From an uncultured Ruminococcus sp. (GTDB lineage: Bacteria > Bacillota > Clostridia > Oscillospirales > Ruminococcaceae): DNA of 21,086 nucleotides. The notes beneath the pieces are model-generated. The model was not told where the DNA came from, made no database searches, and worked only from the letters and a program-made list of their open reading frames with translations. The translations under genes and the position numbers were made by a program. The stretch covers positions 1 to 21,086 of the forward strand of contig CALEPT010000168.1 of the NCBI GenBank assembly GCA_937910385.1, written 5' to 3'. How positions within the stretch are numbered: position 1 is the first letter of the stretch; each line of letters starts with the position of its first letter. Of the stretch, positions 14,301-21,086 are shown one piece after another.

Positions 14301-16784
14301 ATGAGAAAAATATGCGAAAGGATAACCGCTTCGGTATGTGCAGTTGCTTTGACAGTCACGCTTTGCGCACCGCTTGGAAGTGCTCATGCGCAGCTTGCGG
14401 GACCGGACAAAGTGCTGATATCAGACGAACGGCTCGCACGCCCCTCGGCAGACATAGCCGTCTCTGTACCGCAGCTTAGTCACGCTGCCGGTCAGTCAGA
14501 TGACACATTTGTTATCGCTCCGCAATACACGGCGATAAGCGATAATATCGACCTCGACGGAGATACGGCGGAACTTCCCTCATCATTCGACCTTCGCAGT
14601 GAAGGAGGGATCACCTCGGTCAAGAATCAGTCGGGACACGGCACCTGTTGGGCACATTCTTCAGCAGCGAGCGCCGAAACCAGCGTTCTGACCGCAGTTC
14701 CCGATGTCGATCTGTCTGAGCTGCATACGGCGTATTATGCGTATTACGGCGAAGATCAGGTAGACCCCGGCACTGACGATACGAATGAGATACTCGGCAA
14801 GGGCGGTTCACGCGACCTGTCGGTACACCTCTGGTCGCAGTGGATAGGCCCGGTATACGAGAGCAGGCTTCCTTATAAAAATGATGATTTCTTCGATGAT
14901 AAGTCTGCGGTTGACGAACTGAAATATGTAAGTGATTTCCATCTTGAAAATGCATATATGTTTGACTTTGACAGCGACCGCAGCAACATGGACGAGGTAA
15001 ACGCCCTTGTAAAGCAGTTTGTGTACGGAGGTAATGCTGTTGACGTAGCTTTTTACTCCAATACAGCCAATTGCTATAATACCGAGTACTATTCTACAAA
15101 CAGCAATAAAAAGCCGCGCTTTGCCAATCACGCAGTGACCATTGCCGGCTGGGATGATGATTTTCCGGCAGAGCATTTTACAATACAGCCCGAAGGGGAC
15201 GGGGCATGGCTCATCAAGAACAGCTGGGGCTCGGCTGCCGGAGACGAAGGCTATATGTGGATATCGTATTACGACAGGTCGCTTACGGAATTCACCGTTT
15301 ACGAACTCGGTGATAAGGATAACTATGAGGATATCTATCTTTACGATACATATATCCCTGTGCAGTCTGTTTCGGCGAGCGACGATACAAGTACGGTAGA
15401 GCCCTCGTACATGGCAAACATTTTCACAGCCGAGTCTGACGAGCAGATCGAAGCTGTCTCGACTTACATAAACAATCCCGATACAGAGTATGAAATTGTC
15501 ATTTATACCGGACTTACCGACGGCTGCGATCCCGCCTCGGGAACGGCTTCTTCAGTGACAAAGGGAGTCAGCTCGCTCACCGGTTATATAACGATAGAGC
15601 TCGATGATAGCGTCGCCGTTGCGGACGGAGAGCAGTTCGCAGTCGCCGTGAAGCTGTACTGTGAGGATAATCCGTTCACTATTCCTCTTGAGACCTGCAT
15701 TGGCGTCGAGGACAGCGAAACAGGAGATATTACCGAAATAAGCAGCTACACAACTTATGACAGGATAGTTGCAAATACAGGTGAAAACGAGAGCTTTTAC
15801 AGCTCCGACGGTGTTGAATGGAATGATATAAGCAAAGAGAACTACAGATACACCGACGAAGAAAAGTCGCAGCTTCTTGAAGCGTTTACCGAGCAGATAT
15901 ATGACGGTATCGAACCCGAGGACACTAAGGAGATGCAGAATGCCGCAAAGCTGGTTGAGTATTATACCGAGCTTTTCTCAACGGGCGATATCGTGGTCAT
16001 AATGGGAAATATCTCGCTTCGAGCGTTCGCGAACCCCGTGAACACTGTGCATTTCTCACATATTTCGGGAGAGATACCGCTCAACGACCGTATTGAGCTT
16101 TCTGCCGGCGGTGGGAAGGCTGTATATTACTCTGTTAATGGCGGAGAGTATCAGCTTTATACTGAGCCTATTGCCATAACTGAGGATACTATTATAAAAG
16201 CTACTGTTGATAATGAGCATTATTCGAGCCGTGAATATTCACCTGCAACAGCACAGCTCATGGAGCTTTCGTATGACACTCTGCTTTCAGCAAATCCGCA
16301 TCTTATATCTGCGGAAAGGATAAGCCTTAGCGAGTATGTGATAAAGGTCGCTACCGATACGGAGGCTCTGAAGCTTTATCCTGTTTCCGGTGCTGAAATT
16401 ACCCTTGACGGACAACAGATAGACAACTATTCGCTTACACAAACGATAGGCGCAGAATACGGACTTACCGTGCTCATAATGGAGCTGAAGCAGGAAAATG
16501 CCCTTGATAATACGGTCAAGGTAAAAATAATAAGAGCTGCCGACGGTGACTACGAAATGGGTGATGCTAACGGCAGCGGCGTGGTGGATGGTATAGATGC
16601 CTCGCTGGTTCTTACACACTATGCGCTTCTTTCTACAGGCAAAGAGGGAATTGTAGCGAAGGAACTGCTTGCTTACGCGGACTATGATGAAAACGGTGTA
16701 GTAGACGGCAGAGACGCTTCTATGATACTTTCATATTACGCACAGCAGTCGGTTTCCTCAGTATCATCACAAAAGGAAGGTTAA
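14301..16784 (+). CDS. Secreted papain-family protease with dockerin
   Basis: An 827-residue secreted protein. Signal peptide about 1-30 (cleavage after AHA). The mature papain-like domain begins near ELPSSFDLRS (91-100), with oxyanion Q110, nucleophile C116 (GTCWAHS), H277 (NHAVTIAGWD) and N307 (LIKNSWG). Residues about 343-510 resemble the lectin-like domain found after C1 peptidases in clostridia, and 588-650 (YYSVNGGEYQLYTEPI) a chitobiase C-terminal-like beta domain. The C-terminus (753-817) is a type I dockerin with two Ca-binding repeats, DANGSGVVDGIDASLVL and DYDENGVVDGRDASMIL, which would dock to a cohesin on a scaffoldin. No scaffoldin or cohesin is in the window. The ribosome site is GTGAGG, 5 nt before ATG. 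Catalytic residues are complete, so an active protease on a cellulosome-like complex is likely. Confidence 0.92.
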   Translation: MRKICERITASVCAVALTVTLCAPLGSAHAQLAGPDKVLISDERLARPSADIAVSVPQLSHAAGQSDDTFVIAPQYTAISDNIDLDGDTAELPSSFDLRSEGGITSVKNQSGHGTCWAHSSAASAETSVLTAVPDVDLSELHTAYYAYYGEDQVDPGTDDTNEILGKGGSRDLSVHLWSQWIGPVYESRLPYKNDDFFDDKSAVDELKYVSDFHLENAYMFDFDSDRSNMDEVNALVKQFVYGGNAVDVAFYSNTANCYNTEYYSTNSNKKPRFANHAVTIAGWDDDFPAEHFTIQPEGDGAWLIKNSWGSAAGDEGYMWISYYDRSLTEFTVYELGDKDNYEDIYLYDTYIPVQSVSASDDTSTVEPSYMANIFTAESDEQIEAVSTYINNPDTEYEIVIYTGLTDGCDPASGTASSVTKGVSSLTGYITIELDDSVAVADGEQFAVAVKLYCEDNPFTIPLETCIGVEDSETGDITEISSYTTYDRIVANTGENESFYSSDGVEWNDISKENYRYTDEEKSQLLEAFTEQIYDGIEPEDTKEMQNAAKLVEYYTELFSTGDIVVIMGNISLRAFANPVNTVHFSHISGEIPLNDRIELSAGGGKAVYYSVNGGEYQLYTEPIAITEDTIIKATVDNEHYSSREYSPATAQLMELSYDTLLSANPHLISAERISLSEYVIKVATDTEALKLYPVSGAEITLDGQQIDNYSLTQTIGAEYGLTVLIMELKQENALDNTVKVKIIRAADGDYEMGDANGSGVVDGIDASLVLTHYALLSTGKEGIVAKELLAYADYDENGVVDGRDASMILSYYAQQSVSSVSSQKEG

Positions 16785-16891
16785 GCTCCCGCGCATGATG
16801 AAACATTACCAAAAAGAGGAAAACTTTACATGATTATTTGTGATGCTTATGCAATAGGTATAAAAGGGACGTGTTCTATTTGTGAAATTAG

Positions 16892-16915
16892 CGGAAAAAT
16901 TCTTTTTACCGTTTT
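16892..16915 (+). terminator. Weak terminator candidate after the protease
   Basis: CGGAAAAA (16892-16899), loop TTC, TTTTT-A-CCG (16903-16911) with one bulged A, then TTTT. It lies about 110 nt past the stop codon. The stem is mostly A-T, so it would be weak. Confidence 0.35.
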
Positions 16916-17019
16916 GTAACTTTCTTGTTTTGGTGTTTTGATTTATGTTATTATTGCTAAAAATACGGTGTTGAAAATGTACAACATGTTCAAAAAATAT
17001 TAAAGAACGATACAAATCA

Positions 17020-17048
17020 TTGACTTTAACTCGAAAATACGGTATATT
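17020..17048 (+). promoter_or_regulatory. Promoter of the sugar importer operon
   Basis: TTGACT (17020-17025), 17-bp spacer, TATATT (17043-17048). Transcription from about 17055 would give a leader of about 360 nt before the binding-protein gene at 17418. Confidence 0.7.
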
Positions 17049-17072
17049 TTTAAGTACAGAAAGCAATTGTGC

Positions 17073-17393
17073 CTATAATTATGTATTATAGACTTATCGC
17101 CGTGCTGATGAAGTTTAGACAGTTTGTCTTTACCCTCCGGAAAACGTCCGGCAGTACAGACAGCCGATGACGATGAAGCTCAGCGCCAAAACGGGAGACT
17201 CCCGAATAAAGCAATTGCCTTAAAGATTACATAGACCATAAGTCTTTGTTAATAGCCGCTGTTAAAATGCGGCAAGCAGCAGACCATACAGTAATTGATA
17301 TCCGACGCGAGCACATTCGCACGGCTGTATATTACTGCCGGAAATGCTGGAAAAATTATTCACACATATTATACTCTATACGAAGTATAATAT
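17073..17393 (+). ncRNA. Candidate structured RNA leader, family unknown
   Basis: Read as RNA, this leader holds many pairings: CTATAAT/ATTATAG (17073-17079/17085-17091); a long-range 8-bp stem AGACTTAT/ATAAGTCT (17090-17097/17238-17245); inside it GUGCUG/CAGUAC (17102-17107/17152-17157, one G-U) enclosing AGACA/TGTCT (17117-17129) and CCGGA/TCCGG (17137-17151), then CGGGA/TCCCG (17192-17204). After it come GCCGC/GCGGC (17255-17273), a nested hairpin CAGTAAT/ATTACTG with CCG/CGG and GCGA/TCGC inside (17289-17337), and a 10-bp stem ATATTATACT/AGTATAATAT (17366-17393) ending 8 nt before the ribosome site. The first hairpin shares two bases with the 8-bp stem, so they may exclude each other. I could not match a known riboswitch. 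The pairings are seen; the function is inferred. Confidence 0.5.
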
Positions 17394-17417
17394 ACATATT
17401 TAAGGAGGAAAAATCTA

Positions 17418-18890
17418 ATGAACACACTTAAGAGAACATTAGCTTTAGTAGCTACACTTGCTATGGCTGCAACTGCTTTCGCAAGCTGCGGCGATGACAA
17501 GGATTCATCATCCGAAGGTTCTTCTGCAGCTGAGACAACAACAGCTGCTCCCGAGGAGGAAACAACTGAAGAAGGCGGCGACAGCACAACTACCCCCGAA
17601 GAGCCCAGCGGCGAGATCGCTGATTCTGTTGGCGTAGGCGGAGATACATTCACAGTTGCTGCTTGGAATGCTGACGACGTTCCTTACCTTATCGCTCAGT
17701 GGAAGGGCCTCAGCTTTGACACAATTGCTGACGACCTCGCTAACGACAACGTAGACGGCATCAAGTTCATCAACTTCGGTGTAGGCGGCGGCGATGCTTC
17801 CGAGAAGTACGATCAGCTCTTCACTTCCGGTGATGACCTCGACGTATACTTCTGTGAGGCTGACTGGGCACTCAAGTATATCAACGATGATACAAAGACA
17901 CTTCCTCTCGCTGACCTCGGTCTTGGCGATTCTGATTTCGCTAACATCTACAGCTATACAGATGAGATCGGTAAGTCTACAGACGGCGTTCGTAAGGGCG
18001 TTTCATGGCAGGCAGCAGCAGGCGGCTTCTACTACAGAGCTGACCTCGCTAACGATTACCTCGGTGCTGATTCACCTGAGGCTATGCAGGCTGCTATCGG
18101 CGACTGGGATAAGTTTGTAGATGCTGCTAAGACAGTTTCTGAGGCTTCCGGCGGAAAGACAGCTCTTGCTGATACACTCGGCGGTATGTGGCAGGCTTAC
18201 GCTTGCGGACGTACAACACCTTGGGTTGTTGACAACGCTCTCCAGATCGATTCATTCTGCGAAGACTTCGCTAACACAGCTAAGGAGCTCTGGGACTGCG
18301 GCGGTATCACAAAGAACGGCCAGTGGACAGATGAGTGGACAGCTGCTGGTACAAACGACACATGTATGGGTTACTTCGTATCCACATGGGGCTTCGGCGG
18401 ATTCGCTCTCGACGCTGCTGGCGGCGAAGGCGGCGCAACATACGGCAAGTGGGCAGTATGCGAAGGACCTCAGCCTTTCTACTGGGGCGGTACTTGGATC
18501 GTTGTAAATCCTGCTACTGATAACGGTGAAGAAGCTAAGGACTTCATCCTTTCTGCTACTTCTGACGAGGCTCAGATGTCTGCATATGCAGTTGCTAAGC
18601 CTGAGTATGTAAACAACAGCAAGGTTATGGATGATCTCATCAGCTCTAACACAGTATTCAACGAGACAATCACAAACAATCTCGGCGGTCAGAACTTCTA
18701 CGCTGAGCTTGCTGATAACGCTAAGACAATCAACTTCAACGGTCTTATCACACCTTACGATGCTACAATCAAGACTGCATTCATCAACGCTGTTCAGGAG
18801 AACTACCTCGAGGGCGCTTCATGGGATGATACAGTTGAGGCATTCAAGGACAAGGTAGCTGAGGAAGTTACTGCTATCGACGTAGACTAA
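17418..18890 (+). CDS. Sugar ABC transporter substrate-binding lipoprotein
   Basis: A 490-residue solute-binding protein, family 1 (MalE/MsmE-like), which captures a sugar or oligosaccharide outside the membrane and delivers it to the permeases. The signal peptide ends in a lipobox FASC with lipidated C24. Residues 25-65 are a Ser/Thr/Glu-rich tether. The binding lobes start near VGGDTFTVAAWNADD, and WGGTWIVVNP is the usual late motif of the family. Many Trp/Tyr residues fit sugar stacking. AAGGAGG (17402-17408) gives an ideal ribosome site. Codon choice is very uniform (for example GCT, CTC, GAC, AAG), as in highly expressed genes and unlike its neighbours. The substrate is unknown; with a dockerin protein nearby, plant-derived oligosaccharides are a guess. 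Confidence 0.92.
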   Translation: MNTLKRTLALVATLAMAATAFASCGDDKDSSSEGSSAAETTTAAPEEETTEEGGDSTTTPEEPSGEIADSVGVGGDTFTVAAWNADDVPYLIAQWKGLSFDTIADDLANDNVDGIKFINFGVGGGDASEKYDQLFTSGDDLDVYFCEADWALKYINDDTKTLPLADLGLGDSDFANIYSYTDEIGKSTDGVRKGVSWQAAAGGFYYRADLANDYLGADSPEAMQAAIGDWDKFVDAAKTVSEASGGKTALADTLGGMWQAYACGRTTPWVVDNALQIDSFCEDFANTAKELWDCGGITKNGQWTDEWTAAGTNDTCMGYFVSTWGFGGFALDAAGGEGGATYGKWAVCEGPQPFYWGGTWIVVNPATDNGEEAKDFILSATSDEAQMSAYAVAKPEYVNNSKVMDDLISSNTVFNETITNNLGGQNFYAELADNAKTINFNGLITPYDATIKTAFINAVQENYLEGASWDDTVEAFKDKVAEEVTAIDVD

Positions 18891-18929
18891 TCCGTCAGCT
18901 TAACTCACTACAACAATGTAATATTTATG

Positions 18930-18957
18930 CCTACGGAATACTTCGGTATTCCGTAGG
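18930..18957 (+). terminator. UUCG-capped hairpin after the binding-protein gene
   Basis: CCTACGGAATAC (18930-18941), TTCG, GTATTCCGTAGG (18946-18957): a perfect 12-bp stem with the very stable C(UUCG)G tetraloop. No T-run follows, so it is more likely a 3' mRNA stabiliser or partial attenuator that keeps binding-protein levels above permease levels than a full terminator. Confidence 0.75.
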
Positions 18958-18999
18958 TGTATATTTATTAAAAAATTTTCCCATTGAGAGGTGTGTGTT

Positions 19000-20091
19000 A
19001 TGGCATCAGGCGCTCAGCGACGGATAAAATCCATCAGCTATGCGAAATACGGCTATATTTTTATTCTGCCGTTTTTTATTGTTTATTTCTTTTTCCAGCT
19101 ATGGCCTCTGATTAACACCTTTGTCCTTAGTTTTAAAGATTTCACAGGTGATGAGTCCGTAGGACTTGCTAACTACAAAGCTATCCTTCAGGGTGTCGGT
19201 ACAAAGATGACCCTTGATAGCGGCGCAGAATTCAAAATTGCTGACAGAACTGCAAGAGTTATCCACGAAAACTTCCTGAATGCGTTCAAGAATACGATAA
19301 TCCTTTGGGTCGGCAACTTCATTCCTCAGATAATTCTCTCCCTTTCACTGGCAGTCTGGTTCACAGATGCTCAGCTCAAGATCCCGGGAAAGGGATTCTT
19401 TAAGATCGTAATGTACCTTCCGAACATAATTACGGCAGCTTCTGTTGCTGTATTGTTCCTTCAGCTTTGCGGTGAGGCGGAAAATGTTCCCGGCTCTCTT
19501 AACCTTCTCCTTAACAAGATGGGTATCGTAAGCAGAGATGCAGTTTCGGAAAAATACGATACTATAAAGTTCATTACGGGCGTATGGCAGTCTCGCGGCG
19601 TCGTAATGTTTATTCAGACGTGGATGTGGTTTGGTAATACCATGATCATGCTCATGTCAGGTATTCAGGGTATCAATCCATCACTTTTTGAGGCTGCAAG
19701 CATCGACGGAGCAAGCTCCGGACAGGTTTTCAGAAAGATTACTTTCCCGCTTCTCAGCCCTATCATGGCTTACACACTCGTAACCTCCATGATCGGTGGT
19801 CTCCAGATGTTCGATATTCCTTATCTCTATCATAAGGATCCTAACAGAACGAGCACTAACCTTAAGACAGTCGCGGTTTATATTTATGAATATTTCCACG
19901 ATCAGGTTGATCCGAAGATGGGCTTCGCAGGCTGTGCTTCCGTAATGCTATTTATTGTAACTCTTATTCTCGGCTGTATCGCGTTCTATCTCACTCGTGA
20001 CAAGGACGAGATTGCTAAGAAGAAGCAGCGCAAGAAGATCGCTAAGCAGAATAAAAGAGAAAGTAAACAGTTTGGAGGTCTTACAATATGA
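19000..20091 (+). CDS. Sugar ABC transporter permease, MalF/MsmF-like
   Basis: A 363-residue inner-membrane permease. The first membrane segment is at about residues 17-40, followed by a long extracytoplasmic loop (about 45-95) typical of MalF-type subunits, then further segments at about 98-120, 136-157, 196-222, 253-275 and 312-331. The EAA loop that contacts the ATPase is EAASIDGASSGQVFRKITFP (231-250). The C-terminus (333-356) is rich in Lys/Arg. ATG 19000 is chosen over GTG 18991 because GAGAGG (18986-18991) lies 8 nt before it. It overlaps the next gene by ATGA. No ATPase gene follows; such importers in Bacillota commonly share an MsmK-type ATPase encoded elsewhere. Confidence 0.93.
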   Translation: MASGAQRRIKSISYAKYGYIFILPFFIVYFFFQLWPLINTFVLSFKDFTGDESVGLANYKAILQGVGTKMTLDSGAEFKIADRTARVIHENFLNAFKNTIILWVGNFIPQIILSLSLAVWFTDAQLKIPGKGFFKIVMYLPNIITAASVAVLFLQLCGEAENVPGSLNLLLNKMGIVSRDAVSEKYDTIKFITGVWQSRGVVMFIQTWMWFGNTMIMLMSGIQGINPSLFEAASIDGASSGQVFRKITFPLLSPIMAYTLVTSMIGGLQMFDIPYLYHKDPNRTSTNLKTVAVYIYEYFHDQVDPKMGFAGCASVMLFIVTLILGCIAFYLTRDKDEIAKKKQRKKIAKQNKRESKQFGGLTI

Positions 20092-20984
20092 GTGATATGA
20101 AATCAGTTTATGGAGCTCCAAAAGATAATTATACGTTTAAGATAAGGCTCAAGTCCACAATTTTGGTCATCTGGTTTATCATACTTACGATTATCTGTTT
20201 GCTTCCTATTTACATTCTTATTATCAATGCTACCCGTGCTTCATCGGATATTGCTAATGGTATTTCGTTCCTGCCGGGTTCAAATCTTAGTAAGAATATA
20301 GAAACGCTTTTCCATGATGTAAACTATAATACAATTTATAATGTGGCTATCGGTTACAGAAACTCATTTATCATCACAGGATTTTCCACTATATTTACTG
20401 TTTTCTTCTCAGCCATGACTGCTTATGGTATTCATGTTTATGATTTTAAGCTGAAGGAAATTTCTTATACAGTAATTCTTCTTGTAATGATGGTTCCTGT
20501 ACAGGTTACATCTGCCGGTTTTGTTAACTTCATGTTAAAGCTCGGTCTTACAGATACATATTGGCCTCTGATACTTCCGGCAATTGCGGCTCCTGCGGTA
20601 GTATACTTCATGCGTTCATACATGAAGTCTTCTTTCCCGCTTGATATAGTAGAAGCAGCTCGTATTGACGGTTGTAACGAATTCAGGACCTTTGTATCTA
20701 TTGCAATTCCTATGATGAAGCCGGCTATCGCGGTTCAGGCAATATTTGCATTTATCGCAAGCTGGAACAACTTCTATACACCTAACATGATCCTTATCAG
20801 TTCGAGATTCAAGCAGAAGACCCTTCCTATGATGGTTTCCGCAATTCAGGCATCTGATAAGTTTACAGATTACGGTGCTATTTATCTTGCAATTGCACTT
20901 TCTATTCTTCCTATCGTAATTGTTTACATTCTCCTTTCGAGATTCATCATTGCCGGTGTTGCACTTGGCGGTGTAAAGGAATAA
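20088..20984 (+). CDS. Sugar ABC transporter permease, MalG/MsmG-like
   Basis: A 298-residue permease forming the channel together with the MalF-like subunit. Membrane segments are at about residues 22-47, 94-115, 126-147, 159-176, 214-230 and 265-288. The EAA loop is EAARIDGCNEFRTFVSIAIP (189-208), standard for carbohydrate uptake family 1. The start overlaps the previous stop as ATGA, with GGAGG at 20074-20078 as ribosome site, so the two permeases are translated together. A strong terminator 12 nt downstream ends the operon, which confirms that no ATPase or sugar hydrolase is part of it. Confidence 0.94.
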   Translation: MSDMKSVYGAPKDNYTFKIRLKSTILVIWFIILTIICLLPIYILIINATRASSDIANGISFLPGSNLSKNIETLFHDVNYNTIYNVAIGYRNSFIITGFSTIFTVFFSAMTAYGIHVYDFKLKEISYTVILLVMMVPVQVTSAGFVNFMLKLGLTDTYWPLILPAIAAPAVVYFMRSYMKSSFPLDIVEAARIDGCNEFRTFVSIAIPMMKPAIAVQAIFAFIASWNNFYTPNMILISSRFKQKTLPMMVSAIQASDKFTDYGAIYLAIALSILPIVIVYILLSRFIIAGVALGGVKE

Positions 20985-20995
20985 TAGTTATAATT

Positions 20996-21026
20996 TACAG
21001 CACACTCCGGTGTGCTGTATTTTTTT
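20996..21026 (+). terminator. Strong intrinsic terminator of the importer operon
   Basis: TACAGCACAC (20996-21005), loop TCCG, GTGTGCTGTA (21010-21019), then seven T's (21020-21026). The remaining 60 bases of the window show no gene. Confidence 0.92.
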
Positions 21027-21086
21027 GGACGCTTTAGTCAGCTTCCCTTAACGGAAAAAGTGGGTTACCGAGCCTGAAATTATGGG

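Larger units (their letters stand above)
16785..17417 (+). other. 633-bp gene-free region before the sugar importer
   Basis: No convincing gene on either strand; the minus-strand frame across 16806-17066 is AT-rich low-complexity with no ribosome site. The first 235 bp are very AT-rich and hold a weak terminator-like hairpin (16892-16915). The 10-mer AAAATACGGT occurs twice (16960-16969 and 17034-17043), the second touching the -10 of the promoter at 17020-17048, so it may be a regulator's half site. From about 17055 the sequence becomes more GC-rich and strongly self-complementary. Confidence 0.6.

Noticed and set aside
16806..17066. 86-residue minus-strand frame
   Set aside because: AT-rich, no ribosome site, covers the importer promoter, and the peptide resembles no protein.
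17102..17151. CTGATGA followed later by GAAA, like a hammerhead ribozyme core
   Set aside because: No stem joins the two core pieces in the required way; the nearby hairpins (17117-17129, 17137-17151) occupy the space instead.

Overview
The window looks like a chromosomal segment from an anaerobic gut or rumen Bacillota of the Ruminococcus type (Oscillospiraceae). The reasons are strong AGGAGG-type ribosome sites, acetate-forming fermentation (acetate kinase), a clostridial tRNA(Met) acetate ligase, a secreted papain-type protease ending in a dockerin (a cellulosome-style attachment module), and a sugar ABC importer with no ATPase of its own. The species is not fixed by anything I can see.

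Layout. 1-809: a short-chain flavodoxin with a consensus promoter, preceded by two overlapping palindromes and followed by a probably bidirectional terminator. 810-2009: ackA on the minus strand, divergent from a plus-strand run of tmcAL, a lipoprotein with a C39-like peptidase fold, a HAD phosphatase and mnmA (2145-6131). 6180-7855: an unusual cassette in which a membrane-anchored alpha/beta hydrolase gene is enclosed by 239-bp inverted repeats (237 of 239 positions identical), with no transposase. 7892-9441: a TrmN6-like methyltransferase overlapping rsmI. 9460-11562: an extended -10 promoter, a leader of about 210 nt, a PHP phosphoesterase, a DUF218/YdcF-like membrane protein and a 69-residue unknown protein starting with TTG. 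11624-14152: one reading frame fusing a sugar-phosphate isomerase/epimerase-like TIM barrel to a complete AMP-forming acyl-CoA synthetase. 14301-16784: the dockerin-bearing cysteine protease, with its own promoter and a possible operator. 16785-17417: a 633-bp gene-free stretch with a promoter and a heavily structured RNA leader. 17418-20984: a sugar-binding lipoprotein and two permeases, with a UUCG-capped hairpin after the binding-protein gene and a strong terminator at the end.

How the genes fit together. The first half is translation and RNA modification (TmcAL and MnmA at tRNA position 34, TrmN6-like protein on tRNA, RsmI on 16S rRNA) mixed with acetate metabolism; TmcAL uses acetate, the product of AckA. 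The second half is surface and nutrient acquisition. The best leads for something new are the inverted-repeat hydrolase cassette, which could be invertible or mobile; the structured leader ahead of the sugar importer; and the TIM barrel/acyl-CoA synthetase fusion. All calls come from reading the sequence; no database search was run.
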